From Azophilus sp965215035 (GTDB taxonomy: Bacteria; Pseudomonadota; Gammaproteobacteria; Pseudomonadales; Azotimanducaceae): DNA of 64,000 nt. Positions 35,948-45,068 of this stretch are shown piece by piece; position 1 is the stretch's first letter; every line of letters starts with the position of its first letter. The notes under the pieces were generated by a model. The model did no database searches, was not told the origin of the DNA, and was given only the letters and a program-made list of their open reading frames with translations. The position numbers were made by a program, and so were the translations under genes. The stretch lies in the NCBI GenBank assembly GCA_965215035.1, contig OZ244040.1, positions 1,054,001 to 1,118,000 of the forward strand, in the 5' to 3' direction.

Positions 35948-37021
35948 CTAGCCGGCTTGCAGCGTGGCAAGCAGCGTCCCCTGCTCTACATCGCCCGTGA
36001 CAATCACTTCGCCGATGCGCCGCGCCAGCACCAGGCGCAACTTGCCGTCGGCCACCTTCTTGTCCAGGCCCATCACCTCCAGCATGCGCGCGGCACCGAT
36101 GCCCGGCGGGGTCTCGACCGGCAAGCCCAGGGCGCGCACCGCCCGGGTAATGCGCGCCGCGTCCGGCGGGGCGAGCAATCCGTGCCGTACGGAACAGTCC
36201 GCGGCGAGCACCATGCCGATAGCAACGGCTTCCCCGTGCAGCAGTTGCCCATAACCGGTGAGCGTTTCAATGGCATGGGCGAAGGTATGGCCGAAATTCA
36301 GAATCGCCCGCAGGCCACTCTCCCGCTCGTCCCGAACCACGATTTGCGCCTTGGTTTCGCAGGACACCCGCACCATGCGCGCCAGGGCTTCGGCATCCCG
36401 GCCCAACAGAGCGGCGGTATTGGCTTCCAGCCAGCCAAAGAACGCTTGGTCCCAGATCACGCCGTATTTCAGAACTTCCGCAAGACCGGCCCGGTACTCC
36501 CGTTCCGGTAGCGAGGTCAGCGTGTCCGTGTCGGCAAGCACACAACGTGGCTGGTGGAAGGCACCGATCATGTTCTTGCCGAGCGGGTGATTGACCGCGG
36601 TCTTGCCGCCCACCGACGAATCGACCTGGGCGAGCAGGGTGGTGGGAACCTGAATGCAGGAGACGCCCCGCTGATAGGTGGCGGCGGCGAACCCGGCAAG
36701 GTCGCCAACCACACCGCCGCCGAGGGCGACGACGGTGGTGGAGCGGTCGTGCCGCCGCTCCATCAGTGCGTCGAGGATGCGTGCGTAGCTGGCCAGGGTC
36801 TTGAACCGTTCCCCGTCCTCTAGTTCGACAACATCCATCCGTACGTCGCCCAGGGCGGTACGCAGGGCATCGAGATACAGGGGTGCCAAGGTGCGATTGG
36901 TGACGGTCATTACCCGGTTCGTGCGGAGGTACGGGGCGAGGACTGCCGCTTGAAGCAGCAGGCCGGTGCCGATGAGTATCGGGTAACTCCGGTCGCCTAG
37001 GTCAACATTGAGTTTTATCAT
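35948..37021 (-). CDS. aroB: 3-dehydroquinate synthase
   Basis: AroB makes dehydroquinate from DAHP with NAD and a metal ion. The 357 residues include VVALGGGVVGDLAGFAAATYQRGV, PTTLLAQVDSSVGGKTAVNHPLGKNMIGAFHQP and NFGHTFAHAIETLTGYGQLLHGEAVAIGM, which hold the NAD site and metal histidines. It overlaps aroK by one base. The pilMNOPQ-aroK-aroB order is conserved widely in Gammaproteobacteria. Confidence 0.97.
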   Translation of the reverse strand: MIKLNVDLGDRSYPILIGTGLLLQAAVLAPYLRTNRVMTVTNRTLAPLYLDALRTALGDVRMDVVELEDGERFKTLASYARILDALMERRHDRSTTVVALGGGVVGDLAGFAAATYQRGVSCIQVPTTLLAQVDSSVGGKTAVNHPLGKNMIGAFHQPRCVLADTDTLTSLPEREYRAGLAEVLKYGVIWDQAFFGWLEANTAALLGRDAEALARMVRVSCETKAQIVVRDERESGLRAILNFGHTFAHAIETLTGYGQLLHGEAVAIGMVLAADCSVRHGLLAPPDAARITRAVRALGLPVETPPGIGAARMLEVMGLDKKVADGKLRLVLARRIGEVIVTGDVEQGTLLATLQAG

Positions 37022-37542
37022 CAGATAACACCGTCCTCGTGCAGTTGGCGTTCGATTCGCCTGGCCAGGGCCTTGGGTCGGTGGCCATCAGTGCAGAATC
37101 GGTAGTCGGCTATCTGCCGATACAGGGGCGAGCGGTCCTCGACAAGTCGCCGCAACGTTTCCGAGCGGTCGCTATCGCGCAGTAAGGGGCGCCTGCGGTC
37201 CCGGCAGGTTCGTTCCACAAGCTGTTCTACGGAACTGTCCAGATGCACCACGCAGCCACGGCCCGCCAACATGCTGCGGTTGGCTTCGCGCAACACCGCG
37301 CCACCCCCGGTTGCCAGCACGATGCCTTCCTTGCGGGTCAACTCGTCGATTACGGTCTGTTCACGGTTGCGGAAGCCCTGTTCCCCCTCCATGTCGAATA
37401 TCCACGCAATCGGTGCCCCGGCCCGCTCTTCAATCATCTGGTCGGAGTCGAGAAACTCCCGCCCCAGAGATGCCGCCAACAGCCGCCCGATGGTGCTTTT
37501 GCCCACCGCCATCAGGCCAATGAAGAAGATGTTTTGTTGCAC
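37021..37542 (-). CDS. aroK: Shikimate kinase
   Basis: AroK phosphorylates shikimate at O3. The 173-residue protein starts at a GTG (MQQNIFFIGLMAVGKSTIGR) with the Walker A motif GLMAVGKST. The shikimate site FLDSDQMIEERAG, LATGGGAVLREANRSML and RRPLLRD in the lid follow. Its stop meets the aroB start, and it follows pilQ with 135 bases between. Confidence 0.96.
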   Translation of the reverse strand: MQQNIFFIGLMAVGKSTIGRLLAASLGREFLDSDQMIEERAGAPIAWIFDMEGEQGFRNREQTVIDELTRKEGIVLATGGGAVLREANRSMLAGRGCVVHLDSSVEQLVERTCRDRRRPLLRDSDRSETLRRLVEDRSPLYRQIADYRFCTDGHRPKALARRIERQLHEDGVI

Positions 37543-37677
37543 GCTGGCATTCTACTCCGCTGTAACGATGGAATCTGTGCGCCTAGTGGTGGAACCGTCG
37601 GCCCACATAGGGCCGCAATCCCTCGCGAGCAAGCGCCCAGGCGAGCGCATCCGCCGCCACAGCGGGAGGCTCGGCGG

Positions 37678-39210
37678 CTAGCGGCCATTCTCCGCGGTCC
37701 GCCCGTTCTGTTCCCGCACGATGCTCGGGGTGATGAACACCAGCAACTCCTGCTCGTCCTCATGCTCGGCCGTGCGGCGAAAAAGGCGACCGAGCCCGGG
37801 CATATCCCCGAATAGGGGCGTCTTGTCGGTCGAGAAGTTCCTGACCGTCTGGAAGATGCCGCCGAGCACCACGGTCTGGCCGTCGTCCACCAGCACTCTG
37901 GTGCTGATCTGGTTGGTGTTGACCGATGGGATGCCGTTGAATATCTGGCCCACCGTGTCCTGCTTGACGTCGAGTTCCATGACGATGTGGTCGTCCGCCG
38001 TGATCTGTGGCGTGACCTTCAGGGACAGAACGGCGTCCTTGAAGGCGGTTGAAGTCGCGCCGCTACTGGTCGCTTCCTGGTAGGGGATCTCCACGCCCGA
38101 CTCGATAACCGCCGCGGACTTGTCTGCCGTCACGACCTGCGGGCGAGCCACGACCTCGGCGTATCCCTCGGCGGCAAGCGCCGATATCTCAAGATCCACC
38201 AGGTAGCCGCGTCCCGTGATGCCCACCCCGAAGCTCGAGGCCCCGGATCGGGAGACTCCCAGGTCGACAGCCAGGTTGTTGGGGCTCGATATTTCGATAC
38301 GGCCCTCCGGGCTCGCGGCCGAGTCGTGTAATTCCACCAGCGTATCGAGGGATCCGCCGTACCTGAGTTCCGAAGGGCCATTGTTCTTCACCGCGCCGCC
38401 GCCCCAGCGGATTCCCAGTTGTTCGGAAAAGTTGTTGCTGGTTGTGACGATCCTCGATTCGATAAGCACCTGCCGCACCGGCACATCCAGTTGCTGGATA
38501 ACCCGGCGGAACGCCTCGATATGGGCGGGGGTGTCGGTTAGGATGACGGAGTTGGTGCGCTCGTCGACGATGACGCTGCCCCGTTCGGACAGCATCGAGC
38601 CACCGCTGTCGGGATTCACGAATAGGGCCAGCAGCTCCAGAGCGTTGGCGTAACGGATCTGCACCAGCTCGCTTGCCAGGGGCGCAACTTCCTGCCGGCG
38701 TTGCTGATTCTCCAGTTCGAGCCGCTCCTGCGCGGCGAGCTCCCCGGCCGGGGCAACCAGCAGCACATCGCCCTCCAGGCGTTGATCCAGGCCCCGCATC
38801 CTAAGCACCAGCGCCAGGGCCTGCCGCCAGGGCACATCATCGAGCCGCAAGGTGATACGGCCCGTCACCGTATCGCTTACAACCAAGTTGAGGCCGGTGA
38901 AGTCGGCGATCAACTGCAAGACGGCCCGAACCTCGATGTCCTGGAAATTGAGCGACAGGTTCTCCCCGAAGAATTCTGCCGAACCCGGCGCACCGCCCTC
39001 CGTGGCCGCCTGGCCGGCGGGTCGGGTCGGGTTGGGCAGCGCGTTGTTTTGAGCCGTCCGGGACGCTTGGACGCCGCCTGGTACCTCCCGGGGCGGCAAG
39101 TCGGGCGCACCCGCACCGGCCGGTGCCGCCGGCAGCCCCAGGGGTGGCGTTGCTAGCACGGCCACCGCCAGTGTGGCGCCCCGCAGGTTGGAGAGCTTGT
39201 TTCTAGACAT
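37678..39210 (-). CDS. pilQ: Type IV pilus secretin PilQ (short form)
   Basis: PilQ forms the outer-membrane pore through which the pilus passes. The 510 residues begin with a signal peptide (MSRNKLSNLRGATLAVAVLA), then a Pro-rich stretch, a STN/N0 domain (LNFQDIEVRAVLQLIADFTGLNLVVSD), an N1 domain and the secretin domain (VLIESRIV through VVLGGIFQ, GLGRLFRRT, ELLVFITPSIV). Most PilQ proteins are about 700 residues because of two N-terminal AMIN domains; these appear to be absent here. The start overlaps the pilP stop by eight bases. Confidence 0.94.
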   Translation of the reverse strand: MSRNKLSNLRGATLAVAVLATPPLGLPAAPAGAGAPDLPPREVPGGVQASRTAQNNALPNPTRPAGQAATEGGAPGSAEFFGENLSLNFQDIEVRAVLQLIADFTGLNLVVSDTVTGRITLRLDDVPWRQALALVLRMRGLDQRLEGDVLLVAPAGELAAQERLELENQQRRQEVAPLASELVQIRYANALELLALFVNPDSGGSMLSERGSVIVDERTNSVILTDTPAHIEAFRRVIQQLDVPVRQVLIESRIVTTSNNFSEQLGIRWGGGAVKNNGPSELRYGGSLDTLVELHDSAASPEGRIEISSPNNLAVDLGVSRSGASSFGVGITGRGYLVDLEISALAAEGYAEVVARPQVVTADKSAAVIESGVEIPYQEATSSGATSTAFKDAVLSLKVTPQITADDHIVMELDVKQDTVGQIFNGIPSVNTNQISTRVLVDDGQTVVLGGIFQTVRNFSTDKTPLFGDMPGLGRLFRRTAEHEDEQELLVFITPSIVREQNGRTAENGR

Positions 39211-39772
39211 GTTTTTTTGGATGAAATTCTTTGGTCGTTAACGTTGGTGGCGGTTCGGTGCCAGATCGCCGCAGCGATACGCCACGGGTGCGCTCCACCC
39301 AGCCACCGGCCCCGTCGGGAACGATCTCGATAAGATGGATCGTCGCAGGGCCAATAGCCCGAATGCGGCCGTGGTCCTCTCCCAGGTAATCTCCCACGCT
39401 CACCCGGTGCACGATGCCGTCCCCATCCCGGAGCAGGCCGTAACGCGCCGCCCCCCGAGACAGGGTGCCAACCATCGAGATGCGGTCGATCGGGTAGTGC
39501 TCCAGGTATTGCCTGGGCCGCTGGAAATTCGGCCGGATCGGAATGGTGTCTCGATGCCGTTCGACCGGGCGAACGGTGGATGGTGGTTGGAAGGGGCTGC
39601 GCCGCTCGCCAGCCCGATAGGTGAAGGGCGCGGCCCCTACCAGGGGCCGCAAGGGTTCGCTCGGCACTTCCTGGCGAGTGCGCACGTCATGCATAAATGC
39701 CTCCAGATCCGAGAAGTCGCGGCTTCCACCGCAGCCTGCGAGGAGGACGAGGGCAGCCGCGAAGGCCCTCAT
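39203..39772 (-). CDS. pilP: Type IV pilus inner-membrane lipoprotein PilP
   Basis: PilP links PilNO in the inner membrane to PilQ. The ATG at 39772 overlaps the pilO stop by four bases and gives 189 residues. MRAFAAALVLLAGCGGSRDF is a lipoprotein signal with LAGC as lipobox. The YRAGERRSPFQPP and YPIDRISMVGTL motifs and GDYLGEDHGRIRAIGPATIHLIEIV in the beta domain match the family. It is the fourth gene of pilMNOPQ. Confidence 0.93.
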   Translation of the reverse strand: MRAFAAALVLLAGCGGSRDFSDLEAFMHDVRTRQEVPSEPLRPLVGAAPFTYRAGERRSPFQPPSTVRPVERHRDTIPIRPNFQRPRQYLEHYPIDRISMVGTLSRGAARYGLLRDGDGIVHRVSVGDYLGEDHGRIRAIGPATIHLIEIVPDGAGGWVERTRGVSLRRSGTEPPPTLTTKEFHPKKHV

Positions 39773-40389
39773 TGTGTGCCCTCGGAATCGCCTAGGTATC
39801 GGTATGTCTTCACCAGGACATTCATCCTGAGGCCGCGGTTCTGCTCCGCCGCGGCAAGGTCGAAATCGTGCAGCGTGACGATGCGCGGCAGGCCGGCCAC
39901 GCGGCTCACGAAGGCACCGATGCCGTGATAGCCGCCCTGCACGGAAATCTGGGCGGGCAATTCCAGGTAGAAATCCGTTCGACGCTCCGGCTGGAGATCG
40001 ATACTGCGCACAACCAGTTCCGTCTCCGTCGCCGCGCGCGTGATGTCCTCTAGCAAGTCGGCAACCTCCGCATCGCTCGGCAATTGATCGACAAGCGTGG
40101 CGAACGCCGCCTCGATCTGTTGCTGCTGAGCTCGATAGCCCGGCAGCTTTGCGGCTTCGGCGGCCTTGTCCTCGTAGGCTTGGCGAAGCTCTTGTTCCTG
40201 CAGGCGCAGCCACTCCAAGCGCGCCCGATCGCCGGTCAGGAACTGGGCATAGCCCAAGCCCAGAACCAGGCCGAAAATCAAGGCCATAGCCGTCAACTTC
40301 ACGGGCACTGGCCAGGCGCCGGGGTTGCGCAGGCCGAGCCTGCCCAACCCACTTGGGCGAAGCCGTTCGAGTAGCTCCCGCCAATTCAC
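39769..40389 (-). CDS. pilO: Type IV pilus assembly protein PilO
   Basis: PilO is an inner-membrane protein that pairs with PilN in the alignment complex. The 206 residues have one membrane segment (VKLTAMALIFGLVLGLGYAQF), a coiled coil (LRLQEQELRQAYEDKAAEAAKLPGYRAQQQQIEAAF) and a ferredoxin-like periplasmic domain (QISVQGGYHGIGAFVSRVAGLPRIV). It overlaps pilN and pilP by four bases each. Confidence 0.94.
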   Translation of the reverse strand: MNWRELLERLRPSGLGRLGLRNPGAWPVPVKLTAMALIFGLVLGLGYAQFLTGDRARLEWLRLQEQELRQAYEDKAAEAAKLPGYRAQQQQIEAAFATLVDQLPSDAEVADLLEDITRAATETELVVRSIDLQPERRTDFYLELPAQISVQGGYHGIGAFVSRVAGLPRIVTLHDFDLAAAEQNRGLRMNVLVKTYRYLGDSEGTQ

Positions 40390-40988
40390 CGGCCGCCCCC
40401 CGCTCTCGGCCTGTCCGCCGGCTCTGGGTGAACCTGCATGAAGCTCATCTCAAAGGTACTGGCACCCGCGCCGTATTCGTGATTGCCCGGATCCTCCCGG
40501 ACCCGTTTGAGCTTGGGCGATGCGAACCAGTCCGAGCCGTCTAGGTTGCGCATCAGCGCCGAGATACGCTCGTTGGATTCCGCCATGCCCCGTACCGCCA
40601 GGGAGCGGCCGCGCATCTCGACAAGCCGGTAGTGCATCCCCCCGGCCAGGGTGTTCACCAACTCGTCGAAGACCCGCACGATGACGGAGCGGTCGTTCTG
40701 CAGTTTGTCGATCACCGCGACGCGCGCCAACAGTTGTTCGCGCTGCTCCCGCAGACCCCGCAGCCGGGCGATGCGCCCTTCAAGCAGGGCGGTTTCCTGT
40801 TCAAGCAGCCGGTTCCGCTGCTGCTGTGCCGCTAGGCGACGCTCAAAGGACCAACTGGCGGTGGAGACCACCACCACCGCCGCCGCAATCGCCCCCGCGA
40901 GGGCGGCCAACAGCAGCCTGTTGCGGCGCACCTGTTCGAGTTCCCGCCAAGGCAGCAGATTGATTCGGTATGGCGCGCGCACCCGCAT
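40386..40988 (-). CDS. pilN: Type IV pilus assembly protein PilN
   Basis: PilN is an inner-membrane protein that binds PilM through its short cytoplasmic tail, where the typical INLLPWRE (here YRINLLPWRELEQ) can be read. The 200 residues then show a membrane segment, a coiled coil and a fimbrial assembly domain (GMHYRLVEMRGRSLAVRGMAESNERISALMRNLD). It starts three bases after the pilM stop. Confidence 0.95.
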   Translation of the reverse strand: MRVRAPYRINLLPWRELEQVRRNRLLLAALAGAIAAAVVVVSTASWSFERRLAAQQQRNRLLEQETALLEGRIARLRGLREQREQLLARVAVIDKLQNDRSVIVRVFDELVNTLAGGMHYRLVEMRGRSLAVRGMAESNERISALMRNLDGSDWFASPKLKRVREDPGNHEYGAGASTFEMSFMQVHPEPADRPRAGGGR

Positions 40989-40991
40989 ACC

Positions 40992-42260
40992 TCAACCGCC
41001 TCTCGATGCGGGCCGGTTCCAGGGCCAGCGTCTCGCCTTGCCAGAAGGGTTGGAGCGCCGACGTCCCGGCGCTTTGGAGCGGCCGGCCGGCACCATGCGC
41101 CCCGTAGCGCGTGCCTGATCGCGCTCATCGGCCGCAGCAGCGCGAGCGGATGCATCCGGTTCGCTCCTCGGGTACCCGTGCCCGCTTACTGGCGGAAGGC
41201 CCTCGAAACTTCGCATGGCTAGGCCGCAGGCGAGGGCGAGGGCGGGTGCGTCGGCTGCCAGGGCGGCGTGGTCGACACCGGGCGCTAAGGACATGTCCGC
41301 AAAGGGGTCGGCGACGGTGGCCGGTGTTTCGAGTGCACGCTGCAGGGTTTCAGCGAGCCCGTCTGCGCCCGCCGCGCCGCCGAGCAGCAGTAGATGGTCC
41401 ACACCGCTGTAGTGGGTGGATGAGAAGAAGAATCGAAGCGAGCGTGAAAGCTGCTGGGCCGCGGTCTCGGCGAAGGGTTGCAGGACTTCCTGGGCGTAGT
41501 CACCGGGAAGGCTCTTCTGCCGCTTGGCGAGTTCGGCCTCCTCGCGTGACAGCGAGTAATGCCGCTGAATGGCCTCGGTGAGCTGTCCGCCACCGAAGGG
41601 CTGTTCGCGGGCGAATACGCAACGGCCGTCCACGAGCACCGACAGGGTGGTAACGGTTGCGCCGAGGTCGGCGAGCGCCACGACGAGTTCGCCGGCCTGA
41701 GGCCGGAAGCGGGGCGCCAGCAATGCAAAGAGGCGTTCGATGGCCTGGCTTTCCGGCTCGATGACAGCGGCCTTGAGGTTGCCGGCGGTCAGGGCCGCGG
41801 TCAGCGATTCGATGTAGTTCCGGCGACAGGCCACCAATAGCACGTCCGCCTGTTCCGCCTGCTGCTCGGATAGGCCCCGCACCTCGAAGTCGAGGGCCAC
41901 CTCATCGCGGGGGTGAGGGATGTATCGGTTCGCTTCGGCGTCGATACGCGCCGCGATGGCCGCATCCGACAGCGATGCCTCCATCGCGACGGTCCTGGCG
42001 ATAACCCCGGCCCCGCCAACGGCGAGCGCCGCCCGCCTGATGCGGCTCCTCGAACCCGAATGCGCCTGCCGGATCGCTTCACCAACCTCCTCAACCGAAC
42101 TAATATTCCGTTCCACGACAGCGTTCGGCGACAGGGGCTGCACGGCATGGGATTCGACTCGGTAGCCGCTACCGCTCCTGGCAAGTTCGAGGATCTTGAT
42201 CGAGGCGGAACCAATGTCCAAACCAAGCAGTCTTCTGCGCTTTTCGCCGAATAGCGCCAT
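40992..42260 (-). CDS. pilM: Type IV pilus assembly protein PilM with a basic C-terminal tail
   Basis: PilM is an actin-like cytoplasmic protein that binds the PilN tail. The ATG at 42260 gives 422 residues (MALFGEKRRRLLGLDIGSASIKILEL). The ATPase-like phosphate loops include LGLDIGSASIK and VVALADLGATVTTLSV. The family normally ends near LALACGLAMRSFE after about 355 residues, but here another 60 or so residues follow (from GLPPVSGHGYPRSEP on) and are rich in Arg, Ala, Pro and Gly. The tail runs right up to pilN, so the normal stop may have been lost. It is divergent from mrcA. Confidence 0.93.
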   Translation of the reverse strand: MALFGEKRRRLLGLDIGSASIKILELARSGSGYRVESHAVQPLSPNAVVERNISSVEEVGEAIRQAHSGSRSRIRRAALAVGGAGVIARTVAMEASLSDAAIAARIDAEANRYIPHPRDEVALDFEVRGLSEQQAEQADVLLVACRRNYIESLTAALTAGNLKAAVIEPESQAIERLFALLAPRFRPQAGELVVALADLGATVTTLSVLVDGRCVFAREQPFGGGQLTEAIQRHYSLSREEAELAKRQKSLPGDYAQEVLQPFAETAAQQLSRSLRFFFSSTHYSGVDHLLLLGGAAGADGLAETLQRALETPATVADPFADMSLAPGVDHAALAADAPALALACGLAMRSFEGLPPVSGHGYPRSEPDASARAAAADERDQARATGRMVPAGRSKAPGRRRSNPSGKARRWPWNRPASRGG

Positions 42261-42455
42261 GCCTATCGACTCCACCGCCGCTTTCGACAACCCAACCCGT
42301 TGCGGCCGACGGGGCGTTGGCCCACAAGGCCAGGGGGCGAGGCCGGCAGCCCCCGAATGCCGCGCCGAACACCCCCGGACCACCCGCCGTGCACGCCTGG
42401 CCGGCTACCGGGCCACTCCACCCCGGCGCGGCCATCGACAATCCTCTGGAACCCC

Positions 42456-44885
42456 ATGACTACAAAACGCCCAACGTGGAAAGCCACCCTAGCCTGGTTG
42501 GGGTTGACGTTACTGTGCGGCGGGGTGTTCGGTCTGTCAGGCGTTTTCCTGTATTTGAACCCGCAAATTCCTACAGCGGAGAGCTACCGGCATGTCAAGT
42601 TGCAGACACCGCTCAGAATTTTCAGCCAGGATGGCGCACTGCTCGGCGAATTCGGTGAACGGCGCCTGATACCCGTTACGCTGGACGAGGTGCCGCCGCT
42701 GTTCCTGAGCGCGGTGCTCGATACGGAGGACAAGCGCTTCTACGAACACAGCGGCATAGACTTCATTTCCCTAGGTAACGATGTCTTCGGCCTGATCCGC
42801 AACCTGCTGACGGACGGGTCGCTCGGCCCCGGTGCGAGCACCATAACCATGCAACTGGCGCGCAACGTGTCGTTCACCTTGGAACGGCGGCTACTGCGCA
42901 AGCTCAAGGAGATGCTGCTTGCACTCAAGGTTGAACGGGAGCTGACCAAGGACGAGATTCTGGAGCTCTACATCAATGTCGTGCCCTTCGGCAAAAGAGC
43001 CTACGGTGCCGAAGCGGCCGCGCTCACCTACTACGGGAAGCCGCTCAGGGAGCTGAACCTGCCCCAACTGGCGATGCTGGCCGGCATTCCCCAAGCGCCG
43101 TCGGCGGGCAACCCCATCAATGGTCCGGAACGGGCCCTGCGTCGCCGCAACCTGGTGCTCCTGCGCATGCGTACCCAGGGCTCCATCGATGAGGCGCGAT
43201 ACCGGGCCGCCGTGCAGGCACCGATAACCGCGCGGGTATTCGAACGCAGCGTGGATGTTCCCGCTCCGTTCGCCGCCGAATGGGTGCGCCAGCGACTCAT
43301 CGGCGACTTCCCGGATCTATACACCGGGGGATACGAGGTCTTTACCACGCTCCAGGGCCCACTCCAGGCCGCCGCGACCCGGGCGTTGCGCAAGGGGCTG
43401 ACCGACTACGACCGACGGCACGGCTACCGCGGTCCCGAACGGCGGTTCACCCGGGTCGAGGATGCCATCGATGCGCTGGCCGGGCGGCCCGCATACGCCG
43501 GGCTGATGCCCGCGGCAATCGTCGAGGTCGGCGATGACCAGGTTCTCGCGGCGCTGCCCAACGGTGCCCGCGCCATGGTTCCCTTCGAGGCGATGCGCTG
43601 GGCCCGGCGCTATATCGGTGTGGATGCCCGGGGGCCCGCGCCGAAAACGCCGGCGGAAGTTGTCGAGCCGGGCGATGTCGTTCGCCTCCAGGCGACGGAT
43701 GCAGGCTGGCGCCTCGCCCAGTTGCCACGCATCCAGGGCGCGCTGGTGTCCCTTGACCCCAACACGGGCGGGGTGCTTGCCCTGGAGGGTGGTTTCGATT
43801 TCAGCATGAACCAATACAACCACGCATTGCAGGCCGCGCGTCAGCCGGGGTCGGGATTCAAGCCGTTCGTATACGCCGCGGCGCTGGACAAGGGCGTCAC
43901 CCCCGCTTCCCTGTTTATGGACGCGCCCCTGGTCTTCGACGACCCCAACCTCGAATCGCAATACCGCCCGGATAACTTCGACAGCGTCTACAACGGCCCC
44001 ACCCGGCTCCGGGAAGGGCTCTACCGGTCGGTCAATCTGGTCTCCATGCGTGTGCTCATCGAAGTCGGTGCCGGGCGGGTACTCGACTTCGTCCCACGGT
44101 TCGGCTTCGATACCAGCACATTTCCCCGCAATACCCAGCTAGCCATCGGCGGTGGCACCATGGCCGTCACACCCCTGCAGATGGCGGCGGCGTATGCGGT
44201 GTTTGCCAATGGCGGCTATAGCGTGACGCCCCATATCGTTCAGCGGGTGCTGGATATCGACGGCACTCCCGTGTTCGAGGCAAGCCATCCGCGGGTATGC
44301 GGGGCTTGCGCAGAGGCGCCCGCCGTGGGGCCCGAGCAGGAACCGGTCGATCTGGCGGAACTGTTCTCGGAAAAGCGGGAACAGCCGGTGGTGCTCGCCG
44401 TGCGGGTACTCGATGAGCGGAACGCCTTCATCATGCATTCGATGCTGCGGGACGTGATCCGCCGCGGTACGGGCCGCAGCGCCCGTTCGCTTCGGCGCGG
44501 CGACCTGGCTGGCAAAACAGGAACCACCGATCAGGCCGCCGACACCTGGTTCAACGGCTACAACCCCGAAGTCGTCACCACTGTCTGGGTTGGATTTCCC
44601 GACCACAGCCCGCTCGGAGAACGTGAATACGGGTCCAGCACACCGCTGCCGATTTGGATCGACTACATGGGCGTGGCATTGCGCGAGCGGGAAGAATCCT
44701 ATCCCGTCCAGCCACCCGGGGTGCTGACCATGAAGATCGACCCGACAACCGGAGAACTCGCGGCGATAGATCAGGACGACGCCGTCTTCGAGTACTTCCT
44801 GGAAGAGCACGCGCCCCAGCCCGGGAAAGGTGCCGATACCCAATCCGACCGGGCACCGGATATCAAGCCCGAGGATATCTTCTAA
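42456..44885 (+). CDS. mrcA: Penicillin-binding protein 1A (bifunctional transglycosylase/transpeptidase)
   Basis: This inner-membrane enzyme polymerises and cross-links peptidoglycan. The ATG at 42456 gives 809 residues. After a membrane anchor (LAWLGLTLLCGGVFGLSGVFL), the GT51 domain shows AVLDTEDKRFYEHSGID and GPGASTITMQLARN. An insert of the OutB/OB type follows, then the transpeptidase with SGFK at residues 466-469, SVN at 525-527 and KTGTT at 687-691. mrcA divergent from pilM is the standard gammaproteobacterial order. Confidence 0.96.
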   Translation: MTTKRPTWKATLAWLGLTLLCGGVFGLSGVFLYLNPQIPTAESYRHVKLQTPLRIFSQDGALLGEFGERRLIPVTLDEVPPLFLSAVLDTEDKRFYEHSGIDFISLGNDVFGLIRNLLTDGSLGPGASTITMQLARNVSFTLERRLLRKLKEMLLALKVERELTKDEILELYINVVPFGKRAYGAEAAALTYYGKPLRELNLPQLAMLAGIPQAPSAGNPINGPERALRRRNLVLLRMRTQGSIDEARYRAAVQAPITARVFERSVDVPAPFAAEWVRQRLIGDFPDLYTGGYEVFTTLQGPLQAAATRALRKGLTDYDRRHGYRGPERRFTRVEDAIDALAGRPAYAGLMPAAIVEVGDDQVLAALPNGARAMVPFEAMRWARRYIGVDARGPAPKTPAEVVEPGDVVRLQATDAGWRLAQLPRIQGALVSLDPNTGGVLALEGGFDFSMNQYNHALQAARQPGSGFKPFVYAAALDKGVTPASLFMDAPLVFDDPNLESQYRPDNFDSVYNGPTRLREGLYRSVNLVSMRVLIEVGAGRVLDFVPRFGFDTSTFPRNTQLAIGGGTMAVTPLQMAAAYAVFANGGYSVTPHIVQRVLDIDGTPVFEASHPRVCGACAEAPAVGPEQEPVDLAELFSEKREQPVVLAVRVLDERNAFIMHSMLRDVIRRGTGRSARSLRRGDLAGKTGTTDQAADTWFNGYNPEVVTTVWVGFPDHSPLGEREYGSSTPLPIWIDYMGVALREREESYPVQPPGVLTMKIDPTTGELAAIDQDDAVFEYFLEEHAPQPGKGADTQSDRAPDIKPEDIF

Positions 44886-45068
44886 GCCCCCGTTGCCCCC
44901 GTTTCGCTAGGGCGCGCGGTGGCCGCGCTGGACCGGTTCGATGAGCGATGCGTATACCCTTGCCGGCGGTATTCGCTCTGGCGAGCGCCACATACCCACC
45001 CGCAGGCTGGTCCCCGGGGGTGCGCGGTCACGGCGGGCACCTGGTGCGCCAGGCGATTTGGCGACCGG

